64,000 nt of DNA, from the NCBI GenBank assembly GCA_035222895.1, contig JAVYIG010001818.1, positions 1 to 64,000 on the forward strand, given 5' to 3'. The notes under the pieces were generated by a model. It was given only the letters and a program-made list of their open reading frames with translations. It was not told the origin of the DNA and did not search any database. Below are positions 47,000 through 58,625 of the stretch, piece by piece (positions within the stretch are counted from its first letter, which is position 1; the number at the start of each line of letters is the position of its first letter). Source of the stretch: Strongylocentrotus droebachiensis. Taxonomy: Eukaryota; Echinodermata; Echinoidea; Camarodonta; Strongylocentrotidae. Both the position numbers and the translations under genes were made by a program.

Positions 47000-48083
47000 C
47001 CCTGTTACACATGCGTCGGCTTTTAAAGCGGGCCCCGGAGGCGGCCTCACACCTGCAATTTGAAGCCGCCTCAAGATCATCAAACCCCTGTTACACATGA
47101 TCTCGGGCCCGCAATTTTGCGTCTACACATAGGCCGGCCTCACGTCGCCTTTTCACGAGCTGATGTTGGGGCGGACTCCAGAAAGACAGAAAGAGAAAGT
47201 GATAGAATGATAAAAACAAAGAATAACATAAGAGAAGGTAATAGAAGGAAGAAACAAAGAATAACATCAGGAAAGACAGAAAGAGAAAGTGATAGAATGA
47301 TAAAAACAAAGAATAACATAAGGAAAGACAGAAAAAGAGAGTGGTAGAATGATAAAAACAAAGAATAACATAAGATAAGATGAAAGAAGGAAGAAACAAA
47401 GAATAACATAAGGAAAGACAGAAAGAGAAAGTGTGATAAAAACAAAGAATAACATAAGAGAAGATGAAAGAAGGAAGAAACAAAGGATAACATAAGAAAA
47501 GACAGAAAGAGAAAGTTTGATAAAAACAAAGAATAACATAAGAGAAGATGAAAGAAGGAAGAAACAAAGAATAACATAAGAGAAGATGAAAGAAGGAAGA
47601 AACAAAGAATAACATAAGGAAAGACAGAAAGAGAAGGTTATAGAAGGAAGAAACAAAGAATAACATAAGGAAAGACAGAAAGAGAAAGCGATAGAATGAT
47701 AAAAACAAAGAATAACATAAGGAAAGACAGAAAGAGGGAGTGATAGAATGATAAAGACAAAGAATAACATAAGAAAGACAGAAAGAGAGAGTGATAGAAT
47801 GATAAAAACAAAGAATAACATATGAGAAGGTGGCAAGCGCGCCCGATGTATTATGTTGATAATGATGACAGGTTACGTCACTTCCGCTTATAAGCCGGCC
47901 CCGAGTCCACTTTGGTGTTACACTTACCGATTGCGGGACTGAGGCCGGCCTCAAACCACATCCAGAGGTGGACTGAGTCCACCTGGCCTCAGTCCGGCTT
48001 TTCAAAAAAAGTTGGTGTTACACATACGTCGAGCCGACTCCGGGGCCGGCCTCAGTCCACTTTCAGACGTATGTGTAACAGGG
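47000..48083. mobile_element. 1,084-bp TIR element with 9-bp TSD, minisatellite inside
   Basis: Ends CCCTGTTACACATGCGTC and inverse GACGTATGTGTAACAGGG. A perfect 9-bp direct repeat GTCAAAGAC flanks it (46991-46999, 48084-48092). The subterminal DNA is GC-rich with internal copies of CCTGTTACACAT (47088) and AGTCCAC/GTGGACT repeats (47900-48060). The middle is the minisatellite 47180-47830. TSDs of 9 bp are typical of Mutator-like elements. No transposase. Confidence 0.9.
47180..47830 (-). repeat. TTATGTTATTCTTTGTTT minisatellite, block 2
   Basis: Inverse orientation of the repeat at 21880-22670: AAACAAAGAATAACATAA with AGAAAGACAG or GAAGAAGG spacers, about sixteen units. Open frames of up to 304 codons through it are repeat translations. 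Confidence 0.85.
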
Positions 48084-48092
48084 GTCAAAGAC

Positions 48093-48390
48093 ATTCGACG
48101 CTCGTTCACACACGATAATTTTTTCACTCGACGCTCGTTCACTTGTATGTGAAAAATATTTGTTCAAGATTCACAACATTCGGTAAAAAATGAGGCAAAG
48201 ATTCACCTACTCCTACAAATAATAAGGTAAAGATTCACTACGGCCAAACAAAAATACGTCAAAGATTCACCACGCTCTGATTTTGGCGACCCCAAGATTC
48301 GACGTCGAGTTGACGTCGAATGCTTGACGATCCTTGAGGGGGGTAGGTTCAAGACTCCGGTTGACGGGTGCATTAATTTACTTTTTCAAA
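48093..48390 (+). repeat. AAAGATTCACC repeats, block 2, and GACGTCGA words
   Basis: Four or five AAGATTCAC units (48165-48285), CGACGCTCGTTCAC twice (48099, 48129), then TTCGACGTCGAGTTGACGTC. It connects the MITE to the outer right arm of the composite foldback. Confidence 0.6.
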
Positions 48391-48652
48391 ATAAGTTGGG
48401 GGGGGGGGGGGTGAGCTCGAGGCTTCCGATCCCCGCCGTTTTGCGGTCCCTGACATGTAGGCAACTCAAAAAAGCATATTTCTTGCCTGTCTGCAAATTT
48501 TCCAAAAAAAGTATAATTTATTAAAAAGTGAGGAAAAATCTCGGAAATTATGTCATTTCATACATTATTTGTAAATCACCGTTATGGAATTAAACATGAA
48601 CCATGTTTGAATGTTATTTCCCCCAAGTCCCTCCTCCCCTATCAGTACGCCA

Positions 48653-48688
<36 letters not shown>

Positions 48689-48870
48689 ATCTTCACTAAT
48701 GTTTGCGGGAAAAATTGCAAATGATCTCCCCTACCTTTCTTCTTTCTCTTTTTTTTTCTTTCCCTTTCGCCCCCCGGTCTCCTTCTTCCCCATTTCTTTT
48801 CTTCTTTCTTTCCCTTTCTCTCCATTTTCCCTTTCCCTTCTTTTCCTTCTCTCTCTCTGTACAATTGAAC

Positions 48871-49136
48871 ATGATTTCAATTTTGTCATGCAAACTATTA
48901 AACCAGAAAGCTTTATAAATCGAAAGATAAAGTAGAGTGACAAAAGACGAGAGTCACATGTAGAAAGAGAAGGGACATCAAAGGTAGAGGGAAGAGAGAA
49001 AGTGAGAGATAGTGAGGGAGAAGTCACAGGACATGGAACTTTAATACATGTAGGGGAGAAAGCAAGAAAGCATGTACCATTTTCATCATGAAATTGCGTT
49101 TTCAATAGGAGGAAGAGTGAGCAAATAATTCCTTAT
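48871..49136. other. no gene recognised
   Basis: A/G-rich DNA between the outer foldback arm and the third minisatellite block. Confidence 0.5.
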
Positions 49137-49800
49137 TTTCTCTTTCTGTCTTTCCTTATGTTATTCTTTGTTTTTATCATTCTCTCATTTTCTCTTTCTG
49201 TCTTTCCTTATGTTATTCTTTGTTTTTATCATTCTATCATTTTCTCTTTCTGTCTTTCCTTATGTTATTCTTTGTTTCTTCCTTCTATCACCTTTTCTTA
49301 TGTTATTCTTTGTTTTTATTATTCTATCCCTTTCTCTTTCTGTCTTTCCTTATGTTATTCTTTGTTTTTATCATTCTATCACTTTCTCTGTCTGTCTTTC
49401 CTTATGTTATTCTTTGTTTTTATCATTCTATCACTTTCTCTGTCTGTCTTTCCTTATGTTATTCTTTGTTTTTTATCATTCTATCATTTTTCTCTTTCTG
49501 TCTTTCCTTATGTTATTCTTTGTTTTTTATCATTCTATCATTTTTCTCTTTCTGTCTTTCCTTATGTTATTCTTTGTTTCTTCCTTCCATCACCTTTTCT
49601 TATGTTATTCTTTGTTTGTATTATTCTATCCCTTTCTCTTTCTGTCTTTCCTTATGTTATTCTTTGTTTTTATCATTCTATCACTTTGTCTGTCTTTCCT
49701 TATGTTATTCTTTGTTTTTTATCATTCTATCACTTTCTCTTTCTGTCTTTCCTTATGTTATTCTTTGTTTTTATCATTCTATCAGTTTCTCTTTCTGTCT
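49137..49800 (+). repeat. TTATGTTATTCTTTGTTT minisatellite, block 3
   Basis: About fourteen units, mostly the 52-bp form with TTTCTCTTTCTGTCTTTCC, more homogeneous than block 1. Open frames of about 200 codons in all three forward frames are artefacts. Confidence 0.85.
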
Positions 49801-49984
49801 TTCTGAAGTCCGCCCCAACGTCAGCTCGTGAAAAGGCGACATGAGGCCGGCCCATGTGTAGACGCAAAATTGCGGGCCCAAGATCATGTGTAACAGGGGT
49901 TTGATGATCTTGAGGCGGCTTCAAATTGCAGGCGTGAGGCCGCCTCCGGGGCCCGCTTTAAAAGCTGACGCATGTGTAACAGGG
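49137..49984. mobile_element. one-ended copy of the CCCTGTTACACATG element
   Basis: The right 180 bp (49805-49984) is the inverse of 47000-47180, ending GACGCATGTGTAACAGGG, and the left part is the minisatellite (49137-49800, plus orientation). The other end of the element is missing. With 47000-47830 it forms an inverted pair about 1.3 kb apart. Confidence 0.8.
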
Positions 49985-52257
49985 GTCTAAGTAAATGATG
50001 TTGCCTTTGTATAACAATGCAAGCCAAATACTTTTATGGTGAATGCACTTTAATACAAAAAGCTTGAGTGTACATGTAGGTAAATGTATATTGACCCAGA
50101 CGTCCGATGAAAAAATATGGACATATACATTTAGAAATTTATGATTAAAGGTAATGGGTCAAACATAAAAATGTTTAATTTCTCATAGGATTATTTTGGT
50201 CTAAAAATTGTTTTCTATTATTAAAAGACAAAAAATTAGAGAAATGAATCAAAAATGGATAAAGGGAAAATCAGAAAATGTAAAAAGAATACAAGTTTTT
50301 GTTAATGACATGGAAAAATTTGAAGGTCTTAATTTTTGGGGAAAATTGGCAGCTCAGTCATATAGCATCAACGCTTGTGAATTGTGATGTACATGTAATT
50401 CTCTCAATTTTATATTGTTTGTATATTTTGATATTATTGATTTCCCATTTTACCACTTTTGATCTCTGCAACCTAATTAGCACAGGATATACATGTACTT
50501 GTATGGATATTATTATTTCCATTGCTCCCAAAGGCCCTAGACTTTATGATGTTGATGTCAAATTGCATCACACAGTGAAGTTCCTGTCGTCACTTCTTGC
50601 CCCTATTTAAAAATAATTTAGAGGCATTTCAATTATTCTATACCTATGCTAGACAAGCATTTGATGGTTGGCAACAACCAGGCTCCATGTGTTGGACTCC
50701 TGCCATGAGCATTTCCGCATTCATTTACATGAAGACTCTGAAACACTGCTAAGAACGGTCAAACTAGATCTTGTGTGGATGTTTCTGCAGTACTGTAAAC
50801 GCTATTATTTTCGTGTGATTAATTTTTTTCGCTGAGCGGCCCAAAACATATTCACACTTCACTCCATCGTGATCATTCCTATAGGTGCACAAAAAGTGCA
50901 TGATTTGATTTGATATTTCAATGCTTATATTTTCTCGAGTTCTAAAATTTGTGCTTGCAGATCTTAGCACGAAATCTGTGAAAATTAATGTACTGCAAAT
51001 ATTTCTATTTTACATTAACTATATTTATGAGAAAGATAGATTTTAGTGCTCTGTCTCTATGTTAAAGGTGTCAACGATCTGGGGGAAAGAAGGCACAAAA
51101 TCCTAGAGAGATTTGACCTGCATGAGTCAGCATTTCAGCATAGTGTATTAAAGGTATTACAAAGTTTTGGTATGGGGTCATGAATTTAGTTCAATATTGG
51201 AAGCATATGCGTTCCTACAATATTCATTGATCCTTGTCCCGGTTGAAATCAAGTCTTAAGTTATAAAATTATAAATAATAAACTCTTTATGTTGTATAGC
51301 TCCCTCTCAAGGTCAAGATATCAATTTAGCTATGAAACAATGTTTCTTGACTATAAAAATCGACCGATTAGCTATTCCCGTTTGGAAATTATATATCACA
51401 ACTACATATTCTGAGATTTTCATGGTCGCAGCTACCATTGTATGGCCGTAGGTGCTATTTGAAATTCATCAAAATTTTCCGGGATCACCAGTAAATTTTT
51501 GTATTCAATTTTTCTCGAAAACAGAAATGTTTTAGAGGTTAATTTTTTTAGTGCTTATAACACATCCACAGGGCCATCCAAATATATCAAAATTGTAAAG
51601 ATTCACTATCCACCCAATTTTCAAAATTTCCCAAAACTTTGTATTACCTTTAAACTGCAGATACTGTTTTGATAGATTAGAATTAAGGGTTTGGGATACT
51701 TTGGGCACATTGTGAAAATGATATAGTCTCACAATATTGTGATGTATAGTTTTGAAGGTGAGCAATTTTCTCATTTCAAGATATAGTGCACAATTTTTGT
51801 TCTATGTTGGTAACTTGGTATTAAACAAAAAATTAATCATAATTATAGAGGTTGATACCCGTAGACATGCATGCACACATATACAATTTACAATCAGGTA
51901 TGAAAAGAACTACTATTAATTTGTTTAACCTTGATTAGGAAATGAAACAATTACAATTGTGGGTCACCGAGGGAGTGTGGTCCAAATGTACATATGTACA
52001 TGTAGTTAGAGGTCAAGGTCATTGTGTAATTTAGATGCAATTTCAAAAGGACTGTTTTGGTTTCAAATATGAGTTTTATGTAATCCAAAGTTGACAAAAT
52101 TGACGACATACAGCTGTCAAGCTGAGTTTAGATGGGATGAATATCTTACATCGAGCTCAAGCAAGAGTCTATGTATTGCTAGTGAACGAACCAATTACTA
52201 CATCATGTAATTGCCATATATAGTCCAAGATATCAGGTGAAAATGATTGTGAGCTTC

Positions 52258-52261
<4 letters not shown>
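49985..52261. other. no gene recognised
   Basis: AT-rich DNA. 50230-50350 has weak similarity to repeat copies A/B (AAAATCAGAAAATG, AATGACATGGAAAAATTTGA). No supported exon. Confidence 0.5.

Positions 52262-52293
<32 letters not shown>
52262..52293 (+). repeat. (TC)n microsatellite
   Basis: About 15 uninterrupted CT dinucleotides. Confidence 0.9.
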
Positions 52294-52294
<1 letters not shown>

Positions 52295-52610
52295 AATCAA
52301 AACATTGTGATACCTCTCCTTTTGTGGTCAATGACACATTTTGAATTGAGATTGATGGTACATTATCATATTATCATTATTTAAGAATTCTCGCAAGCAA
52401 GATGATACTCTTACACCATATCCTTGACATTGAAGTGATATATGGAGACCCTTCTCATTTATAAGAGGTCTGTACTATCGTCAACATATTATACCCGATT
52501 AGCCAAAAATGTGGATGCAAAGCCGTTAAAAAAACCTTGCTTTCGAGATTACACTGTATCCTTGGCATTCCACCGTTTAATAGATGATTATGCCTAGGCC
52601 ACGTACCCCC

Positions 52611-53234
52611 TGTCCACACACAACATTTTCCGTGACTAGTCATGATTAGCTATACCGTTTCGCGATAGTGATACCGTTTCGGGATAGTTTTACGACCAAA
52701 ATTGTAGGTGTGGACGCTCACTAACGATACGTCGTATAACGAAACTACTCTAACGAAACGCAGGTTTGGGCATCGTTTCGAACTAAAACTCGATAAAGAA
52801 TCACGCCTAATCACGGACATTTTGTGTGTGGACGGAACTAGTCTAACTGGGCGAGGCTTAACGTGACCTCGAGCGAAAGGAGATATGAGCTCTCATTTCT
52901 GCTTCCAGCTGACCGCTGCGCAGCCAGCTGATTATACATAAATATACTGCATGCATTGTTCCAGTGGCACAGTCAATGCAAATATTAGTACTAGTGGTGC
53001 TGCACATGTGTTTCTGTTTCGGTTTCGACTGCGCAGTAGCAAACTGCGCACCTATACGACGTTTCGTTATAGAGTTTCGGGATAACTTTTTTGTGTGTGT
53101 GGACACCCTGGAATTTATACGATGATTCTTTAGTGACGACGTTTCTTGTGTGTGGACATCCTGGAATTTATACGATGATTCTTTATACGTCGTATCGTTA
53201 TAGAGTTTCGGGATAAATTGTTTTGTGTGTGGAC
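52611..53234. mobile_element. TIR element, TGTCCACACACAA ends
   Basis: Left end TGTCCACACACAACATTTT, right end inverse (TTGTTTTGTGTGTGGACA). Inside are inverse CGTTTCG/CGAAACG words, and near the right end a direct duplication (GTGTGTGGACA plus CCTGGAATTTATACGATG at 53098 and 53151). No transposase; the frames at 52858-53340 are not recognisable proteins. No clear TSD. Confidence 0.75.
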
Positions 53235-53979
53235 ACGCTGATATACACCAGCATAAGCTTAAGGGCTCCATCAGATGAACAGGTGCACCCCATGGCTCCC
53301 CATGGCTCATGGCCACTTTGCATACATTCTTCCAATGCAACCAAACTTTTCTTCTTTTTTTTCTTGTATTTCAAATGCAACATGCCTTTGAGGATCATTC
53401 ATATTATTTGGTTCACAGTTGAGCGAGACACAATGCGGAGATTACCTTGCATGTTGCAATGTGCTCATTCGCTCTCTAAATTCTTCTTCTTGATCTTCCC
53501 TCCAAATCCCAGAAGTTTATCACAAAGTGCTTGTCTACCCTATCTAGGTCCCTTCCTCTACCCCGATTCCTTCCAAACGTAATGGGCATATTCTTTAGCA
53601 TCCAAACGTGGTCACTGATTCCTTGTTTTTTCCCAAATCACTCAAGCGTGAATTTCCAAGTGCCATTCTGTCTGTTTCTGGTCTGTTTTATGGCCTTTCT
53701 TTCTTTGTTTGTATCTCCTATATCGTAGATGCAACAGAATTCTAACAAATTCCTGTAGATAGTCCAAGAGTTGCTCTTTCATCTGCAGTAAATGCCATCT
53801 TCATAATTGAAATTCAAATCTGAAATTGACTTATAAAAATTGCTAAAATTCTTTAAAAATTGAATGGTCACGCATGATATAGATAGCGCCCTCTAAAATT
53901 CTGAAAATGGCTTTATTTGTGCGATCATCTCCCTAATGACAAGGTACATGTACCCGTTTTTGGATATAGATACCGTACA
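53235..53979. other. no gene recognised
   Basis: Mixed DNA; short frames around 53223-53728 lack family or splice support. Confidence 0.45.
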
Positions 53980-54320
53980 TTAAGATATGTCCTGAGACAA
54001 CTCTCTGTCCCATATTCTTTGAAGTAAGTCATTCTCCCCGAGATCAATTCCACTTTCAGAAATCCCACTCCTTAAGCTACTCATCCACAGAATCCTCCTA
54101 CCCCTACTCCTCCTCCCCTCTATTCTTCCAGTAAGTGCAAGATTTTCCAAACCATTCTTTCGTATAACATGACCCAAGAAGCTCAGCCGTCGACCTTTTA
54201 TATTATTCAGAATCTTTTGTCTTGTTCCTGCCATATCCATGGCAAATACCTCATTATAAAAAAATGTTTCTGTCCATCAAATTCTTAGCATCCTTCTCAG
54301 AAACTAAACTTCACAACTTT
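53980..54320 (-). pseudogene. RTE-like LINE ORF2 C-terminal remnant
   Basis: Minus-strand translation gives KILNNIKGRRLSFLGHVIRK, then GLENLALTGRIEGRRSRGRR, the well-known C-terminal block of RTE-type endonuclease-reverse transcriptases (LSFLGHVMRK-GLE--L-TGKI-GKR-RGRQ). Upstream, RRMLRI-WTE is recognisable but broken by a TGA near 54275 and a frameshift. Short, 5'-truncated and inactive. Confidence 0.85.
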
Positions 54321-55264
54321 CCAGTCGCTTTCTTAGGTCTAATGTCAGGGATTGTATTACTTGGCAAACTAGCGTTTGTATGAAGGAGATTTGATTTGAT
54401 ATGTTTGATATGGTTTATTCATTAAAAAACATTCAAATAGCAGCCAGAGGCTGAAACAAATTGAATTTACAAAAGATACATTCAAAAGCATAACATATAC
54501 ATATAAATGGCGATTCACAATAAATAATCAAGGATATGATCAAAGAAAAGAAGAGAAACAAGAGAAGAGATTGAAACGGATGACTAAAGGAACGATCGTG
54601 TAGCAGAAGGCAATAAGACAAATGTAACAGAAGATTAGAAGGACTGGTAAGATAATAACAGAGAGGGGGGGGGGAGAGAGAGAGAGGGCATAGAGAAATG
54701 AGAAAGAGAAGCTGGCGAGGAGACTACACAATAAAAGGGACAAATAAAGAGTAGGAAAGATAAATAGGCTGAAATGGAGAACTAGATATATAATCGGATA
54801 AAGTGTAATAAACTGTAATACAAATATAATACCGTACAATGTAAATGCAGCATAATTTTTTAGACCAACTTAAACCGACTACAAAATTAAACAATGAATC
54901 CTAAAGCACAAACCGCAATGTCATCGATATATTCATTATAGATATTTAAATATAAAAACCTTTACATAATTAGGCAAAACATGGTTAATACACATGTATT
55001 TGCTTCAAGATCCATATTAAGATATATAATTATTATTGAAAATTGAATTTACAAAAAAAAAAATAGCTGTTAAAAAAAAGAGGAAAAATTCGGCAACCAA
55101 CTAGATGTCATTAACAGAATTGCATTGTTGGATTGCAAATTTTCGGGTAAGGCGCTCGTCTTGGCATGCTCTTCGTCCAGCCAAATCCTTTTTTTACACA
55201 AAGTGCTTGTGATTACTTTCTAGGTCCCTTTCTCTGTCCCGATTTCTTTCAAACTTTGTAGACT
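54321..55264. other. no gene recognised
   Basis: A/G-rich and AT-rich simple DNA, including a G run with (GA)n at 54661-54690. Confidence 0.5.
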
Positions 55265-55268
55265 TTAC

Positions 55269-55832
55269 AGGGAAATCCAGCCCAAACAGACAACTACTCT
55301 AAAAGAAAGCAGAAAATCAGAGAAGCAAACTGATGAAAGTTTTAATTAAATCTGACTAAATATAAGAAAGTTACAAATTTTTTAAAAGTTGTAATGGGTG
55401 CCTGGGTACTTCAAATTAGCTGAAGAGGTAATGTCAATGTGATGTAGTGCCAGACTACTTTCCCATGTGTTCCAACGTATAAAATGACTAAAATAGTTTA
55501 AAATCATTGCTCAGGAGGGTCTTTTCTTATAAGAGGCCTTATAATAATATGTTTTCTATAATATATTTTGAGTAGTGCCCCAAGGGTGAATGAACTTAAG
55601 AGAAAAACAGATATTAATGATAGTTTTGTACACAGCAAATGGGAAAGTTATCCATGCCCTATGTCACAATCCATTGACCGAACTACCAATTTGAGATTAT
55701 CATAGACTTAGTGATCTCATATTTCAAACATTCACAGCTTCCTAACTATTGCCACACTTTTTCCATTCTGTTTCTGTTATTTTTCTGCAATTTTTTCTAC
55801 AAATGTACTTATTACAAGGGTTGGATTTCCCT
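55269..55832. mobile_element. TTAA-type non-autonomous element
   Basis: Left AGGGAAATCCAGCCCA after TTAC; right GGGTTGGATTTCCCT before TTAA (55833-55836). AGGGAAATCCAACCC termini with TTAA targets are typical of Kolobok/piggyBac-like families; one target copy has mutated. The interior is AT-rich, without a transposase. Confidence 0.65.
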
Positions 55833-55836
55833 TTAA

Positions 55837-58512
55837 ATATCCACTTGTGGTCACTGATTCCTTTGTTTCCGAAATCACCCATGACTTCCCAAGCACCGTT
55901 TTGTCTGTTTCCACTCCCATTTTTAGCTGTTAATAATTGTGACTATGTGACTTTTGCATTAGTTGTTTGCATTCATCTTCAATAGCTTTCCAGATTGTCA
56001 CCAACCGGCTTTTATTGTATAGCCTGCATGTACAAATCGCCATGGTGATGGCCATGATGCAGTTTCCCCATAATATCCATTTACTAGAGCTGTCGTCATG
56101 GTAATTTCCTTATATCTGTTTGTTCTCTGGAATATAAATTAGTTTAGTCTTTTATACAGTAATTAAATATACAATTGCCAAGTCTGATAACCTCCATGGG
56201 TATAGTTACAAAATCAACAAATGAATTAGTGTCTTTGTATCAAATCATTGTCAATCATAAATTATATTTTTACTGTTCAATAATCATAATTGCAAGCACA
56301 AACCAGGGTTTACGAAGAATTCCTATAGTTTTTGAGATCTTGCTAGTTATAGTGGAACGATGGCTATTGAGAGATCGTCTAAGGTTACTCCAAGAAATTT
56401 GATCGTTTGCGAACAACTTAAAGGGATTTGATTCATAAATAATCTTACATCAGAAATATCATGTTTTATATACAATGTTCTTTACAAAAATACATAACAT
56501 TAGTTTTATCATAATTTATCACCAATTTATTAGCATGAAACCAATTTATAATCTTAATTAATTCCTCATTTGTCTTATTTACAAGAATATCAAAATCATT
56601 ATATGACTCAACTAAATTAGTGTCTTCTGCGAAGAGGACAAAATGGAAAATGAGGAAACATTACATAAATCATGTATATAAATCAAAGTACGGGTAAGGA
56701 GCGAACCCAGTGTTGAGCCCTGGGGGGACTCCACACCAGACCCTCTCATAATGAGACATAACATTATTATGAACAGTATATTGAAAACAGTCAGATAAAT
56801 AATCCTTAAATCAATTAAATGCAATACCAAAATCAGCTACCGTATTTGCCGGCGATAAGGCTACAGCGCCGCATATGCCGCACCCCGAACTTTGACATTT
56901 CGTAGAGGGAAAAAAACTAGAAGAAAGAAGAAAAGAAAGGGAAAAAAAGGAAAGGAAAAAAGACCAAAAGGACCAAACAAAATAATCATTATTTTCTTAT
57001 AGAACACTATTTTTTCTACAAACTGATACCAAATTCATTAATATTCTTATATATTTACAGGGAGTTAAACTCAAGAATGATCGTAATTTTGATGGAGGTG
57101 TGTCTTAGTACAATCTACACATCTTTAGTGTTTGGTAATGCTGCCACCTGTGTTCCGTCTGTTATAGGGTCAAAGGTCATATTTTGGTGGCTGTTTTTTG
57201 TGCGCTCTAACTGCCACATTTCTTGACAGATTTCTTTCAAATTTTCTACAGAGATGCATTTTACTCTAATCTACACACATATTATTTCGGTGATGCTGCT
57301 CCTAGTCTTGAAAATAGTCTGAGCCACTAGTGGCGATCTCTACGTCATCCATTTGTTTCAGGGAGGGCAAGAGGGAATCTTTAATCGCTGCCACTGCCGG
57401 GGGATACATTCGCATTGCGCGGCAATACAAATTGCGATATTTCTAGTTATTATTAATTTATGCACCTATGGTATTCTTTTCATAGTTCATAGTACATTTT
57501 ATTTCTTCTTTCACAAACATTTGTACATTGGATTTCAAAACAAGTAACGGGAACAGCAGATTATCAATATAATAAACATAATTTGAAGGGCAATAGTAAT
57601 ATTCAACATACAAGTCTTGTCATTAACTAAAGAAATTCTATAAAAAATTACTTACTGGTATGTAAGATCATGTTCTGTACATAAAAGACAGAGGAGACCT
57701 TAAAGAAGAAGGGCAAACAAATTAAAGGTATTCATGAAGCACCTCCATCGCTTTAAAATGTATACCGGTATTCAAAATGTGTAAAGCGTGACTTTTCTAT
57801 GTTTAAAAGATCTGTGGATACATGTATTTGGGGTCATACATTATGTACCATCTGATCTACAAACTGGTCTATTTGAGGGTGATGGCTCTGATGTACTTTC
57901 TACAGTATGCATGATGAAGATATAATGAAGACATGAATTTCCCCCTTTTTATTACTTTCATTTGTTGGTTTTGTAAAGGTCAGTAACCTTTCTACAAAAT
58001 ACTGTCTTCCCTAACAGCACAGGAGGTTAGATTGATATATACATGTATATGAGCAGCATTGAATTATTATTAAATGCACGTTATTAGTACTTGATGTTTA
58101 AATGCCGAAAAATTCAATCAAGTAAAAATGCTATATTATGATTTTGTTTACCAAATGGGGCTGTATGTGATCTGAATCAAACAGAAATTCTGTTTATTCA
58201 CACATTATAGGATGGCATTGAAATGAGTTGATAGATGAATTTCCTTTTCCTGTATTATATCTGACACACATTGGTTTTGTAACTTCCTTAAAACTTCTTT
58301 TGTATTTTCTTGTTTTGTGATCACATAATGTATATTTGTCATTGTACACTTCTTTATACATCTTTGTATAATTCTGCTGTGACATGATCTTTGATTTTGT
58401 TTAACCAATTCAATTCAACTCAATTCTTCATATACAGCATATTTGCTACTCAATTCTCTATTTACAGTACATGTATATCATTGTTTTATTTTTATTTTAT
58501 TTTTTCATGCAG
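55837..58512. other. no gene recognised; MITE end at 56838
   Basis: Probably upstream or intronic DNA of the DOMON gene, whose first coding exon begins with an acceptor at 58512, so a 5' UTR exon may lie here. A MITE end like that at 24608 occupies 56838-56917. Other sequence is AT-rich without recognisable exons. Confidence 0.45.
56838..56917 (+). mobile_element. MITE end fragment, TACCGTATTTGCCGGCG type
   Basis: Shares TACCGTATTTGCCGGCGATA and TTTGACATTTCGTAGAGG with 24608-24672; here the CAGCGCCGCA region has a partial duplication. The inverse end is not present. Confidence 0.65.
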
Positions 58513-58529
58513 GAATCAAAGGAACAGCC

Positions 58530-58625
58530 ATGATGAATATTTGGATGGTAACAGTTGTCCTTCTTCTGTCTTCAACCTATCTTGTAACAGGACATGGTGA
58601 TGACACCCATGATGAATTTCAAGGG
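58530..58625 (+). CDS. DOMON-domain protein, exon with start codon and signal peptide
   Basis: Preceded by the acceptor TTTTTTCATGCAG (exon from 58513), so an untranslated exon probably lies upstream. ATGATG opens MMNIWMVTVVLLLSSTYLVT, a classical signal peptide (short polar start, hydrophobic core, small residues before the predicted cut), then GHGDDTHDEFQG. The exon ends at a codon boundary with GGG/GTAAGT, matching phase 0 of the next exon at 61588. The product is thus secreted or a type I surface protein. Confidence 0.75.

Larger units (their letters stand above)
42740..48870. mobile_element. large composite foldback, nested inverted repeats
   Basis: The outer arms (about 42780-43530 and 48390-48870) are inverse copies: GCAAGAAATATGCTTTTTGA, TTGCCTACATGTCAGGG, TTCCGAGATTTTTCCTCACT and the poly-G/poly-C and A/G-rich ends all pair. 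Inside, a second palindrome is centred near 44.3 kb (43570-43815 against 44748-45180). The short block GTCAACTGGAGTCTTGAACC (45189) is the inverse of one at 48343. A MITE (47000-48083) is inserted near the right arm. No transposase. Outer limits and TSD are not certain because of homopolymers. Confidence 0.6.

Noticed and set aside
47091-48005. 304-codon minus-strand frame and the ~200-codon frames at 49158-49844
   Set aside because: Same minisatellite in the other blocks; peptides are repeat artefacts inside TIR elements.
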